DNA of 64,000 nt from Chitinophagales bacterium (GCA_013816805.1 JACDDS010000018.1:1-64000), one strand, 5' to 3'; shown: positions 1-7,462, counted from the first letter of the stretch. The notes: generated from the sequence alone by a model not told the origin. Translations and numbers: made by a program.

Positions 1-114
1 CCATCAAAAAAAGAGGCTGTATAAAACAATTACAACGCTGATGATAGAATAAAAAAGAAAAAATGATACTCGAAGACAATAAAATCTATTCCCATCCCTA
101 AGGCAAAATCATTT

Positions 115-641
115 TCAGGAACACCCTATGTTGTAGTTGAACTGAATAAAATCCAATTTCTCATTTTTCAAAAGTTGTATCAGCTGCGGATAAGCATTCA
201 CTGTATAATGCGTGGCACCAATGTAACGTATACGACCTTCTGATTTCCACTCACGAAGCGTTTTAATATGCGTGTCAAAGTCTACCAGGTTATGTACCTG
301 CATCAAGTCCATAACTTCTGTCTGCATATTTTTGAAAGAAGCATTCATTTGGTCAATGCCTTTTTGCCGGCCGGTAGTCCAGACCTTAGTAGCTAAAAAA
401 GCTTTTCCCTCAGCTGCAATTCTTGTGTAAGATCCCCTACTACCTCTTCTGCAGATCCGTACATAGGAGAAGAGTCTATTATACTACCAACTGCCAGCAG
501 AAAAGCCTGCATCACCTCTTTTAACGTAGTGCGTTGAATTTTATCCTTACCAACATCAAACGTTTGCCAGGTACCCAATCCAATAACAGGAAGCAGTTCA
601 CCTGTAGTTGGAATAGAACGGCGAAGTATCGTATGCTCCAT
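115..641 (-). pseudogene. aldo/keto reductase, frameshifted and 3'-truncated
   Basis: Two adjacent minus-strand frames together read as the first half of an NADPH-dependent aldo/keto reductase. The first (641 to 393) has the N-terminal strand with LPVIGLGTWQTF and the active-site region SSPMYGSAEEVVG. The second contains TKVWTTGRQKG, the DLMQVHN strand and RYIGATHY. They join if one base is added to the A6 run at 397-402 (T6 on the coding strand), so a single deletion broke the frame. The frame then stops at 115 after FIQFNYNIG, about 100 residues before a normal family C-terminus, and I see no continuation in 1-114. Frameshift plus truncation makes a real pseudogene more likely than a sequencing error alone. 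Confidence 0.8.
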
Positions 642-738
642 AAAATACTTTTAGAAGGTGTTTTTTAGTACGAAAATTTTAATAAATATCTAAGGCAAAT
701 TTATGACCCCCGCATTAATCTATATCAAGTAGTCATTC

Positions 739-1485
739 TTACCTCAATTCCATTTTTGAAAATGCTTCGATCATTTCCTGTTCCGTTGGCGGATGCAATA
801 TATTGTGTTCTGCAAAATCGCTGGCTTGGGGATAGGATGTTTTCCGGATTCGTTCAGCAGCTTCTTCCAGATCATAGGTTGTATGCCGTAACTGTACATC
901 AGATGTAAGCAATAACCAATAGGCACCCCGCTCCCCGAACGGCATTCCTGCACTGCCTGCATTAACAACCCGGATCTTCCCGATCATTCGGTCAAACTGC
1001 ATATGTGTATGGCCGCAGATGATCAACTGAACATTAAGCCCTTTAAAAAGCGGCAACAGGCGATCTTCAGGAGTCAGGCGTGTAAATATTTTTGTATCAC
1101 TTTCCGGTGTAGCATGGCAAAACATTACTTTACCTAAATCCGCAATGTCAATTATGAGAGTTTTAGGCCAGCTTGTCATTAGTTGCACATGTTCAGAACA
1201 AAGATGCTCCGCTGAATGGCGAAGGAGTTCCTTAACCTGTTCGGGCAATGTGCTTGATTCCGCTCCTGACATTAATTCGAGAACTTCACGGTCGCCATTA
1301 CCCTGAATAAACCGGACTGGGATATCAAGACTTAATAACGTTTCAATGGTTTCATCTGGCATTGGCCCCGGCCCTACATCCCCGCCAATTACTATCTGAT
1401 CAACCTGTGCCAGACGGATGTCACGGAGCACCGCCTCGAGTGCCGGAAGGTTCCCGTGAATATCATAGATTGCAGCTACACGCAT
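739..1485 (-). CDS. calcineurin-like metallophosphoesterase
   Basis: A 248-residue binuclear-metal phosphoesterase of the YfcE/MJ0936-like group (Metallophos_2). The metal-binding blocks are visible in order: YDIHGN near residue 10, GGDVGPGP near 35, QGNGDRE near 62, CHATPES near 122 and GHTHMQFD near 158. There is no signal peptide, so it is probably cytoplasmic and acts on a phosphodiester or small phosphorylated metabolite; the substrate cannot be read from sequence. It stands alone, about 95 bp from the broken reductase on one side and 158 bp from the T9SS gene on the other. The family call is sure; the substrate is unknown. Confidence 0.88.
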   Translation of the reverse strand: MRVAAIYDIHGNLPALEAVLRDIRLAQVDQIVIGGDVGPGPMPDETIETLLSLDIPVRFIQGNGDREVLELMSGAESSTLPEQVKELLRHSAEHLCSEHVQLMTSWPKTLIIDIADLGKVMFCHATPESDTKIFTRLTPEDRLLPLFKGLNVQLIICGHTHMQFDRMIGKIRVVNAGSAGMPFGERGAYWLLLTSDVQLRHTTYDLEEAAERIRKTSYPQASDFAEHNILHPPTEQEMIEAFSKMELR

Positions 1486-1643
1486 ACGAATATAGATGCC
1501 TAAATTAAATTACATATGACTCACCAATAATCCAACTACCGGTTAGTGAAGGAAAAAAATGACATCATAATAAATCCATGTAATTTTTTCAGGCTGAAGG
1601 AATTGATGATCTCTTAATAAAGGTTAAGTGAAAATTATTTCTT

Positions 1644-3764
1644 TCATTGGGCAACCAACATTTTCCTGGTTTCCGAGTGTTCCTTCATTTGAAGTGTGTA
1701 GTAATAAATTCGGCTTCCGGATGGTGGGGCATTAAATAAAACTGTTTTCAATCCTGGTGCTTCGATGGCATCCACAAGAGTAGAAACTTCTCTGCCAAGA
1801 GCATCAAACACTTTTAGCGTTACCTGTTCCTTGTTTGAAAGGCGATACCGGATAACCGTATTACCATTGAAAGGATTCGGGTCATTCTGTGCTAGAAAAA
1901 AATTGGACGAAATAATATGTCCGGTGGAAGTTGCGGTGCCTGTACGGAATACACCCCCACCTGCTGTTCCGGCAAAAATAACTCCGTTACTGTTTGTTGT
2001 CAAAGCACGAATATCAATCGCGGTCAGGCCATCATTGGTTTCAACCCAATTATCCCCGTTGTCCATTGATTTAAAAACGCCTCCTGAAGTTCCCGCGTAA
2101 ATATTATTAGCCGAGTCGATGGTTATGGCTGAAGGATTGGTGTTCGTCAGGCCGTTATTAATCTGTGTCCAGTTATCCCCGTCGTCAGTGGAGCGAAACA
2201 TGCCACCTCCATAGTAGGTTCCTGCAAAGAGATCATTATCTGAATTGATTGCAAGAGCTGTAATATCGGTAAAGGTCAATCCGCTGTCTGCAGCAATCCA
2301 CGTATCGCCGTTATCCGTTGATTTAAAAACGCCGACCCCGCAACCGGCACTTCCTGCAAAGAGCTCATCATCTGAGTTAATTGTGAATGACCAGATGTAA
2401 GGACAGGTTAAACCATTATTAATTTGGGTCCAGGTATCTCCATTATCTGTTGACCGGTAAACACCACCTCCCAGGTAGGTTCCAGCAAAAATTTCGCCGC
2501 TTGAATTGATAGCCAGTGCACGAACATCAGTGGTTATGATTCCATTATTCACTTCAACCCAGCTTTCACCATCGTCGGTAGATCGAAAGATGCCTCCTTC
2601 GCCATCAATAAAATCGGCTCCAGCAAAAATGTCTCCGCCTGAATTAATTGCAAGGCAGCTGATATATTTAGCGGTTAAACCATTGTTGATCTTCATCCAG
2701 CTTTCTCCGCCATCCTGAGAACGAAAAATACCAATGCCATAGGTTCCTGCAAAGATCTCATTGTTATTCACTGCAAGAGCGCGCACCTCTGTTGCAATCA
2801 ATCCGGTATTTATTTCCATCCACGTTTGGCCGCCATCTTCTGACCGGAAAGCTCCTCCTCCAAAATATGTCCCTGCGAAAAAGTTATTATCGGAATCTAC
2901 CAACATTGATAAAACAAAAGTGGAGGTCAGGCCAGCATTCACCTGGCTCCAGTTATCACCATTGTCGGAAGAATAAAAAATGCCATCGCCATAAGTTCCC
3001 GCGAATACATTGCCGCTGGAATCGAACACAATGGCATACACATTATTAGAGCTTGCAAGGGGCAATTTCGTCCAGGTATTTCCATTATCTATTGATCGGA
3101 AAATTCCTTCTCCAAAATCAGTCCCCGCAAAAATATCGCCATGGGAGTTAATTCCCAGTGCTGTTATGTACTGACCAGTGACCCCACTGTCAATTGCAGT
3201 CCAGGTATTTCCATTGTCAGCTGATTTAAAAATGCCGCTGCCCCAGCTTCCTGCAAAGATCTCGTCTGATGAATTCACCGCCAAAGCGGGGACATATGTA
3301 TTGGTGAGTCCATTAATGATCAACGACCAGCTTTCACCATTGTCGGTAGACCGATAGACGCCGCCACCTTCAAAGGTTCCGGCAAAAATTTCACCCACCG
3401 AATTAACAACCAGGGTTACTACGAAAGGGAAGGTGAGCCCATTGTTCACTGCTGTCCAGCTTGCCCCGCCATCTTCGGAACGAAAAACTCCGCCTCCTAA
3501 TGTTCCTGCAAAAAGATCATTGCCTTGTGTTACTGCTAATGCCCATACATCCGTTGCGGTAAGGCCATTGCTCATTGGTGCCCAGGTATTTCCATTGTCT
3601 TCAAATCGCAAGACCCCACCTCCGCGCGTTCCCGCAAATATGTTATGGTTGGAATCCATGACCAGGCATCGAACATCACCGCCGTAAGGACCATTGGTTT
3701 GTTCCCATGTTTGAGCGTACGTAATAGAAGTAAAAGCGAGCAGGAGAGCGAAAGTGAGTTTCAT
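1644..3764 (-). CDS. exported Asp-box (BNR) repeat protein with T9SS type A sorting domain
   Basis: A 706-residue secreted protein. Residues 1-18 are a signal peptide ending in TYAQ. The body is 13 complete repeats of about 44 residues plus a 14th partial one, each with an (I/L)FAG(T/S) strand followed by the Asp-box S-x-D-x-G-x-(S/T)-W, as in sortilin/VPS10 and photosystem-stability-factor-like beta-propellers. The last ~80 residues (NPFNGNTVIRYRLS, then VTLKVFDALGREV and RKMLVAQ) are a T9SS type A sorting domain, so the protein should cross the outer membrane and be anchored or released. It is probably a structural or binding propeller rather than an enzyme: no sialidase active-site residues are evident. 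No partner gene is adjacent. Confidence 0.85.
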   Translation of the reverse strand: MKLTFALLLAFTSITYAQTWEQTNGPYGGDVRCLVMDSNHNIFAGTRGGGVLRFEDNGNTWAPMSNGLTATDVWALAVTQGNDLFAGTLGGGVFRSEDGGASWTAVNNGLTFPFVVTLVVNSVGEIFAGTFEGGGVYRSTDNGESWSLIINGLTNTYVPALAVNSSDEIFAGSWGSGIFKSADNGNTWTAIDSGVTGQYITALGINSHGDIFAGTDFGEGIFRSIDNGNTWTKLPLASSNNVYAIVFDSSGNVFAGTYGDGIFYSSDNGDNWSQVNAGLTSTFVLSMLVDSDNNFFAGTYFGGGAFRSEDGGQTWMEINTGLIATEVRALAVNNNEIFAGTYGIGIFRSQDGGESWMKINNGLTAKYISCLAINSGGDIFAGADFIDGEGGIFRSTDDGESWVEVNNGIITTDVRALAINSSGEIFAGTYLGGGVYRSTDNGDTWTQINNGLTCPYIWSFTINSDDELFAGSAGCGVGVFKSTDNGDTWIAADSGLTFTDITALAINSDNDLFAGTYYGGGMFRSTDDGDNWTQINNGLTNTNPSAITIDSANNIYAGTSGGVFKSMDNGDNWVETNDGLTAIDIRALTTNSNGVIFAGTAGGGVFRTGTATSTGHIISSNFFLAQNDPNPFNGNTVIRYRLSNKEQVTLKVFDALGREVSTLVDAIEAPGLKTVLFNAPPSGSRIYYYTLQMKEHSETRKMLVAQ

Positions 3765-3836
3765 CTGGCTTTTGGGTTTAAGATTAAGAAGGTTGCTGCA
3801 ATTGAAGTTGCTGTAATTAAAGATATTAATTTTTAG

Positions 3837-4004
3837 ACTCTAATTGAATTTGAAAATCATTTTAAATACAGCGGAAACAAGGTTGATCCCAATATGGTGA
3901 TTGGACATCAATTGTTTGTAAGTGAATGGAGTTTAGGGATTCCGGCTACCGAAAAGGACAAAAAAGCTTCCGCGCCTTTGAACGAAAAGCACGGAAAGCC
4001 GTAA
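3837..4004 (+). other. unrecognised open fragment (about 55 codons, no start)
   Basis: A plus-strand frame reads TLIEFENHF to a stop at 4002-4004, ending in KASAPLNEKHGKP. It has no start codon, since a stop lies directly upstream at 3834-3836. Its composition looks like the C-terminal end of a soluble protein rather than random AT-rich sequence, but I do not recognise the family. It may be a gene remnant at the edge of the accessory island. Confidence 0.25.
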
Positions 4005-4064
4005 TCAATTTAACTTATCTATTTTATGAAATGACGTAATTGCTTATCAGTTGAGGCAACACAA

Positions 4065-4237
4065 TTACGTAGAAAGATTACCAAGTTTTGTGCTTACATC
4101 TAATATCTCTATGCCGGTAAGCACGTGATCTTTATCATAATCGAGTGCAATGCCTTCAGGTACGTCTCCGTAGTGACTGTAGTTTCTTTGAACGTGATGC
4201 TCAAAGAGTCAACTTCTTTATCATGGGTTATTTTCAT
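4065..4237 (-). pseudogene. DUF2283-family small protein, one-base frameshift
   Basis: The ATG at 4237 opens MKITHDKEVDSLSITFKETT, the characteristic start of DUF2283. The matching second half (GDVPEGIALDYDKD, then GIEILDVSTKLG) continues in another frame to the stop at 4065-4067. One missing base near 4180 restores a normal ~57-residue DUF2283 protein. Members are often encoded beside a DUF4258 partner in toxin-antitoxin-like pairs; no DUF4258 gene is seen here. It lies in the same orientation as the rest of the island, directly after repeat copy R1. A 9-bp inverted repeat (ACGTAATTG / CAATTACGT, about 4034-4070) overlaps its stop. Sequencing error is an alternative to decay. Confidence 0.65.
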
Positions 4238-4263
4238 ACTTCAAAAATAATAAGTGTCACTCT

Positions 4264-4323
4264 CATAGCTTGCGCATTCGGAGACAGTACAGAGGATTCG
4301 CAGGGAAGACTGGGCTGGAGTGA
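4264..4323. repeat. repeat R, copy R1 (partial)
   Basis: The block CATAGCTTGCGCATTCGGAG followed by ACAGT and a GAGGATT-type tail matches copies at 5587-5645 and 6701-6735. It starts 5 bp after the VOC gene's stop. It represents only the stop-proximal half of the full repeat seen at 6604-6735. Confidence 0.7.
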
Positions 4324-4327
4324 AAGG

Positions 4328-4723
4328 TTACATGCCGCCTGGTTGTAGAATGCTCACGCGGTTTCCTTCGGAGTCAATGAACACTACCCATTGACCGATT
4401 CCAGGAATCTCCATGGGTTCGCCTTCTACTTTTCCTCCGGCATCTGTAATTTTTTTGATGGCAGAGTGAAGATCATCTACAGAAATAACGACAGAAGTGC
4501 CCGCATTGGGAGCCTGATTTTTCGGAAAGAAACCCCCGTTGATGTTGCCCGGCGTTTTTACGATTCTGTTTTCATCGGTTTCGGTGGTTCCTGCCGTAAT
4601 ATAATCTCCCATTTCAGGGCCCGTGGTTTGCATGTTCCAGCCGAAAGCCTGTGAATAAAATTTCTGCAGGCGTTGGCTGTCTTCATAAGGCATTTCAAAG
4701 TGTACTACCGGATTTGATTTCAT
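4328..4723 (-). CDS. VOC-family (glyoxalase/bleomycin-resistance fold) protein
   Basis: A 131-residue single VOC domain. It has two beta-alpha-beta-beta-beta modules: VVHFEMPYEDSQRLQKFY with AFGW at the N-terminus, and GTSVVISVDDLHSAIKKI then DAGGKVEGEP, IGQWVVFIDSEGNRVSILQP at the C-terminus. Small proteins of this type are common accessory genes. Function ranges from metal-dependent dioxygenase or epimerase to binding protein, and the substrate is unknown. It sits between repeat R pieces, and its first ~23 codons with ~140 bp of upstream DNA are copied at 5645-5856. The ATG at 4723 is supported because similarity to family N-termini starts immediately after it. Confidence 0.85.
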   Translation of the reverse strand: MKSNPVVHFEMPYEDSQRLQKFYSQAFGWNMQTTGPEMGDYITAGTTETDENRIVKTPGNINGGFFPKNQAPNAGTSVVISVDDLHSAIKKITDAGGKVEGEPMEIPGIGQWVVFIDSEGNRVSILQPGGM

Positions 4724-4864
4724 GTTTTTGATTTTCGTTTAAATAAATTTTTACCAAAATTCAATTTTTTTTTAATTCCTAAAATAAATTTGTGTTATCA
4801 GTAGTAATGGAATTGAAACCACTGGAAAATGCATCATGAACCCCGCAATGAATAAACCCGATCC
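4657..4864. repeat. direct repeat A: 5' end of VOC gene plus upstream DNA
   Basis: About 208 bp covering the first ~23 codons of the VOC gene and its upstream region is repeated nearly identically at 5645-5856, with only scattered substitutions and small indels. The outer end (about 4836-4864) is itself the distal end of repeat R. Confidence 0.9.
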
Positions 4865-4895
4865 GCAGCATGTGGGGAAAAATTAAAACGCAGTA
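4836..4895. repeat. repeat R, distal-end fragment between DUF5615 gene and VOC gene
   Basis: The sequence around ATGAACCCCGCAATGAATAA and the following AAACGCAGTAG stretch matches the 6605-6660 half of the full repeat R3 and the copy at 5825-5890. The inner part is diverged. Confidence 0.6.
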
Positions 4896-4904
4896 GTGCG
4901 TCTT

Positions 4905-5225
4905 TTATTCAATGTGAAAAATTTTTGACTTCTCTGCTTTGGGAATGAGCTCAATTAATTTTGGTATCAGCGGCTTAATATCGTCATACCTTAGAGTAGG
5001 AATGATGAGAACAATTACAGTTATGGGAAGTGATCTCAGATTCTGCTGGTACTCGAGGTTTTGATCGGCAGTAATAAAAATTTCAAAGTTTTCCTGAACC
5101 ATCATCTTCAATAAGACACCGTTCTTAAATGCATCCCATTGCAACTCACGAACAGTGAATATCTCATATTCCTTTAATTGAAACTTCAATCGCCGAGGTA
5201 GATTTTCATCAAGCAATATCTTCAT
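4905..5225 (-). CDS. DUF5615 PIN-like protein (probable toxin)
   Basis: A 106-residue protein starting MKILLDENLPRRL, the hallmark of the DUF5615/Mut7-C-like PIN fold. The acidic pair in LLDEN (residues 4-8) and the later ITADQNLEY (near residue 51) match conserved acidic positions of PIN-like nucleases. DUF5615 genes are regularly found directly downstream of DUF433 genes, as here (17-bp overlap), and the pair is commonly predicted to be a toxin-antitoxin module. RNase activity is inferred, not shown. It is translationally coupled to the gene at 5209-5448 and lies inside the repeat-separated island. Confidence 0.85.
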   Translation of the reverse strand: MKILLDENLPRRLKFQLKEYEIFTVRELQWDAFKNGVLLKMMVQENFEIFITADQNLEYQQNLRSLPITVIVLIIPTLRYDDIKPLIPKLIELIPKAEKSKIFHIE

Positions 5226-5448
5226 GAAGTTTGTGTAGCAGTTGACTGTTGAATTCCTTTCCTGCTAACTCAAGTAACCTTAGTGCCTGTTCTTTTTTTA
5301 CACCGGGAAAATCTTCGAGGTAAGTGTCCAGTGAATCTCCTGCACTAATGTAATCGAACAAACTCTGAATGGGAACCCGTGTGCCGGTAAACACCGGAAT
5401 GCCGCTCACAATTTCCGGATCAATGGTGATGAGATCGTGCAGTACCAT
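5209..5448 (-). CDS. DUF433 protein (probable antitoxin partner)
   Basis: About 79 residues from the ATG at 5448; the longer frame would need a TTG at 5463. DUF433 is recognisable from ITIDPEIVSGIPVFTGTRVP, followed by LFDYISAGDSLDTYLEDFP and a C-terminal ALRLLELA helix. DUF433 is a small helix-turn-helix-like domain typical of the antitoxin half of DUF433/DUF5615 pairs. It overlaps the PIN-like gene by 17 bp in a different frame, so the two are coupled. A TAACTTTG hexamer-like element lies 13 bp upstream of this ATG. Confidence 0.85.
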   Translation of the reverse strand: MVLHDLITIDPEIVSGIPVFTGTRVPIQSLFDYISAGDSLDTYLEDFPGVKKEQALRLLELAGKEFNSQLLHKLHEDIA

Positions 5449-5460
5449 TCTTTTTTCTTT

Positions 5461-5468
5461 CAAAGTTA
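5461..5468 (-). promoter_or_regulatory. candidate -7 promoter element (TAACTTTG) for the DUF433/DUF5615 pair
   Basis: On the minus strand TAACTTTG matches the Bacteroidota -7 consensus TAnnTTTG. The ATG at 5448 is 13 bp downstream, giving a very short leader. I see no good TTTG at the -33 position, so the call is tentative. Confidence 0.4.
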
Positions 5469-5501
5469 CAGAATAGAATTTGAAGAAGATAAGGGGGAAG
5501 A

Positions 5502-5645
5502 TTACGATATATTAACCGATGCTTGCCAAATGAAATGCAATAACTCACTTCAGATTGTAAGCCGCCCTGTCCCGGGCTCACATACATAGCTTGCGCATTC
5601 TGAGACAGTGCGGAGGATTTGCGGCGAAGACTTGGCGGCGGAAGA
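5502..5645. repeat. repeat R, copy R2 (near full length)
   Basis: It shares with R3 (6604-6735) CCGATGCTTGC, the GTAAGCCGCCCTGTCCCGGG block, CATAGCTTGCGCATTC and GAGACAGTGC. It extends further through GGATTTGCGGCGAAGACTTGGCGG. Imperfect inverted repeats (CTGTC...GACAG, and GCCGC...GCGGC further out) would let it fold. It directly adjoins the truncated VOC copy, just as R1 adjoins the intact VOC gene. Confidence 0.8.
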
Positions 5646-5856
5646 AAAATTTCTGAAGGCGTTGGCTGTCTTCATAAGTCATTTCAAAGTGTACTACCGG
5701 ATTTGATTTCATGTTTTTGATTTTCGTTTAAATAAATTTTTACCAAAATTCAATTTTTTTTTAATTCCTAAAATAAATTTGTGTTATCAGTGGTAATGAA
5801 AATTGAAACCACTGGAAAATGCATCATGAACCCCGCAATGAATAAACCCGATCCCG
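5645..5856 (-). pseudogene. direct repeat A': truncated second copy of VOC gene 5' end
   Basis: Near-identical to 4657-4864. The ATG at about 5712 opens the same MKSNPVVHFEM, with proline changed to threonine in the next residue, and matches for about 23 codons. The frame then runs straight into repeat R2 and stops. Most of the VOC domain is missing. The simplest reading is duplication of the unit (upstream DNA + VOC + R) followed by an internal deletion in this copy. Confidence 0.8.
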
Positions 5857-5890
5857 ATCATGCTGCAAAAATGAAAAGCATTAGCTCTCC
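5825..5890. repeat. repeat R, distal-end fragment after the DUF4926 gene
   Basis: CATGAACCCCGCAATGAATA, then CCGATC and a diverged TGAAAAGCATTAGCTCTCCA stretch, aligns with 6604-6665 of R3. It lies 70 bp after the DUF4926 stop, so this spacer also carries part of R. Confidence 0.55.
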
Positions 5891-5959
5891 ACTTCAATTG
5901 CTGGTAGAGTATGCCACAACATCTCGAGCACTACTACCATTGATAAAGAAATCTTTTGA

Positions 5960-6190
5960 TTACGCGGCTACATCATTAATGTGAAGCACCTTCTTCACAT
6001 TTTTTGCGGAAATGATTTGATATGCTTCAACGGTCTCGACGCCGAGCGTGCTTCCGTCAGCAGCGAAGAATTCTACTTCATATCCTTTTCCGTTTTCGTG
6101 AATCATCACAATGGTGCCTACGTCGCCTTTGATGAAGGGAGTTCCCGGAAGATTTTCTGTAAGAACAATTCGTTCGAATTCTTGGATCAT
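5960..6190 (-). CDS. DUF4926 protein
   Basis: A 76-residue protein with the DUF4926 pattern: RIVLTENLPGTPFIKGDVGTIV, then GYEVEFFAADGSTLGVETV. The fold is a small SH3-like beta barrel, and no activity has been assigned to the family. Its ATG overlaps the stop of the DUF6883 gene by 4 bp, so the two are coupled. DUF4926 genes are often found next to DUF6883 genes, suggesting a functional pair, possibly of toxin-antitoxin or immunity type; that role is inference. Confidence 0.85.
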   Translation of the reverse strand: MIQEFERIVLTENLPGTPFIKGDVGTIVMIHENGKGYEVEFFAADGSTLGVETVEAYQIISAKNVKKVLHINDVAA

Positions 6191-6525
6191 AATTGAACAG
6201 GATAAGCAGTTACAAATTTAAGGATGTTTTCTTTTGCGGGCTTCATCCAAATTGCACGCAGCATGAATTCATAACCGTCGGGTGCTTTCATTTTACCTGT
6301 TACAATGTACTTGGTTCCGAATAATGTTTCTACTACATCAACCAGTGAGCATTGTTCAAGATGATCAACTAAAAATTGCTTCAGCACTTCCGGTTTCTCA
6401 GAATCAAATCCATGTTGAATAAAATAATCAGCTTTTACACTGCCTTCAGGATGATTGATGTTGAGAAGGTATTCCGTGATTTTGAAGTCCTCAATCACAA
6501 CGTCAGCGAAAGTTGAAACATCCAT
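6187..6525 (-). CDS. DUF6883-like protein
   Basis: About 112 residues from the ATG at 6525. I prefer this to the frame start at 6606 because the family pattern begins here and the extra 27 residues look like translated spacer. Conserved features are ITEYLLNINHPEGSVKADYF near residue 15, GFDSEKPE, a GTKYIVTGKMKAPDGYEF strand pair and a C-terminal IWMKP...VTAYP. DUF6883 also occurs as a toxin-type domain in polymorphic toxins. Here it is a stand-alone gene coupled to DUF4926, in the same orientation as the whole island. Family call from memory of the motif, not a search. Confidence 0.7.
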   Translation of the reverse strand: MDVSTFADVVIEDFKITEYLLNINHPEGSVKADYFIQHGFDSEKPEVLKQFLVDHLEQCSLVDVVETLFGTKYIVTGKMKAPDGYEFMLRAIWMKPAKENILKFVTAYPVQL

Positions 6526-6603
6526 TTGGAAAATTAAGGAAAGGAATTTGCCTTGTACCCAACACCAATGTTGAAAAACATATAAACGAGTTGATGCGAC
6601 AGT

Positions 6604-6735
6604 CATGAACCCCGCAATAAATAAAATCCGATGCTTGCAAAATTGAAACGCAGTAGCTCTACTTCAGTTTGTAAGCCGCCCTGTCCCGGGCTCGCTCACA
6701 TAGCTTGCGCATTCGGAGACAGTGCTGAGGATTAA
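6604..6735. repeat. repeat R, copy R3 (reference full-length copy)
   Basis: About 132 bp between the relE-like gene and the DUF6883 gene. Order on the plus strand: ATGAACCCCGCAATAAATAA, CCGATGCTTGCAAAATTGAA, CGCAGTAGCTCTACTTCAG, GTAAGCCGCCCTGTCCCGGG, CATAGCTTGCGCATTCGGAG, ACAGTGCTGAGGATT. Pieces recur at 4264-4323, 4836-4895, 5502-5645 and 5825-5890. Internal dyads are AGTAG/CTACT and CTGTC/GACAG. I do not find the GTTRRRY/RYYYAAC core sites of an integron attC. Confidence 0.8.
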
Positions 6736-6749
6736 ACGAGAGAGGTCGT

Positions 6750-7192
6750 TTACACCTTGTCATTAGATCTTCTATCCGCTTCTTCAACTCTACTTTGCTG
6801 GTTAGTTGAATTGGATAGTTCTTCAATGAATTTTGTATCAATAGATTCTAGATCACTTGTTATTATGACTCGTATTCCTACTGGTTTCAAGAAATTATTT
6901 CCTAACTTATTCTGAAGCAGTCGTCCGCCATGAAAAACGGTAAGAATTTCAACTTCATCTTTAGAATGGATTTCATAAATAATGCGATAACTGCCTTCTA
7001 AAAGGTGACGAATGTTATCATCATTCATTTCGGAAACTTTAGTTCCGGTAAAAGGTGAATGCTTGAGGATTTCAGTTCTGGCAAAAATTCTTTGAACCAT
7101 TCTTTCAGCGTAGCGTACTGAAACTTTTGAAATGTATTGTGCTATTGGTCAAGATCATCCAGCGCTATTTTGTTCCATCTGATCTTAGCCAT
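6750..7192 (-). pseudogene. RelE/ParE-family toxin, one-base frameshift
   Basis: The ATG at 7192 opens MAKIRWNKIALDDLDQ. The continuation AQYISKVSVRYAERMVQRIF, then HSPFTGTKVSEMNDDNIRHL, GSYRIIYEI and TVFHGGRLL, lies in the next frame. Adding one base near 7145 (CAATA to CAAATA) restores a canonical RelE/ParE toxin of about 95 residues. An unusual ~50-residue tail rich in charged residues follows the normal end (GGRLL) and runs to the stop at 6750. The start overlaps the antitoxin gene by 28 bp. Loss of the toxin frame is plausible because an inactive toxin is tolerated; a missed base is the alternative. Confidence 0.8.
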
Positions 7193-7362
7193 CTGTTCAT
7201 TTTTTCTTTGGCTTCTTCCTCAGAGAATGAATGACCCTGCTTTGAGTTCTTACGTGCTTCTTCTATCTTGTTAATGACCAGGAAACGCTCGAACAATTCA
7301 TCGACAGAAATCTCTTCCGGAAGATTTTGCAGCCCTTCTATAACTTGTGTTTTTGTAAGCAT
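7165..7362 (-). CDS. antitoxin of the RelE-type pair
   Basis: A 65-residue protein, MLTKTQVIEGLQNLP, then EISVDELFERFLVINKIEEARKNSKQGHSFSEEEAKEKMNRW in pieces. The pattern (helix, VDELxERL-like segment, then SxEEAxxxMxxWL) is that of short antitoxins encoded upstream of RelE/ParE toxins in Bacteroidota. It overlaps the toxin start by 28 bp, so the pair is coupled. It should bind the toxin and probably the promoter. The toxin frame is broken, so the antitoxin may now stand alone. Confidence 0.75.
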   Translation of the reverse strand: MLTKTQVIEGLQNLPEEISVDELFERFLVINKIEEARKNSKQGHSFSEEEAKEKMNRWLRSDGTK

Positions 7363-7462
7363 TAATACAAAAGGTTTTTACGAAGTAAAAATTTCTTAGC
7401 CGCACTGACGGCTTCGAACTCTTATAAAAAAATATGTTTCCTGGTGAATCAATTACCTCCTT

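Noticed and set aside
1765-3836. Plus-strand open frames opposite the 706-residue Asp-box protein
   Set aside because: They are antisense shadows of a strongly repetitive minus-strand gene with signal peptide and sorting domain.
4145-4654. Plus-strand frames of 67 and 87 codons
   Set aside because: The first is antisense to DUF2283 and repeat R1, the second to the VOC gene; neither looks like a protein family.
4264-6735. Repeat R as integron attC sites
   Set aside because: The layout fits, but I could not find GTTRRRY/RYYYAAC core sites in register with the repeat, and no integrase gene is in the window. Kept only as a cassette-like array.
6659-6841. 60-codon frame ending in repeat R3
   Set aside because: It overlaps the relE-like gene's tail and is mostly repeat R in translation.
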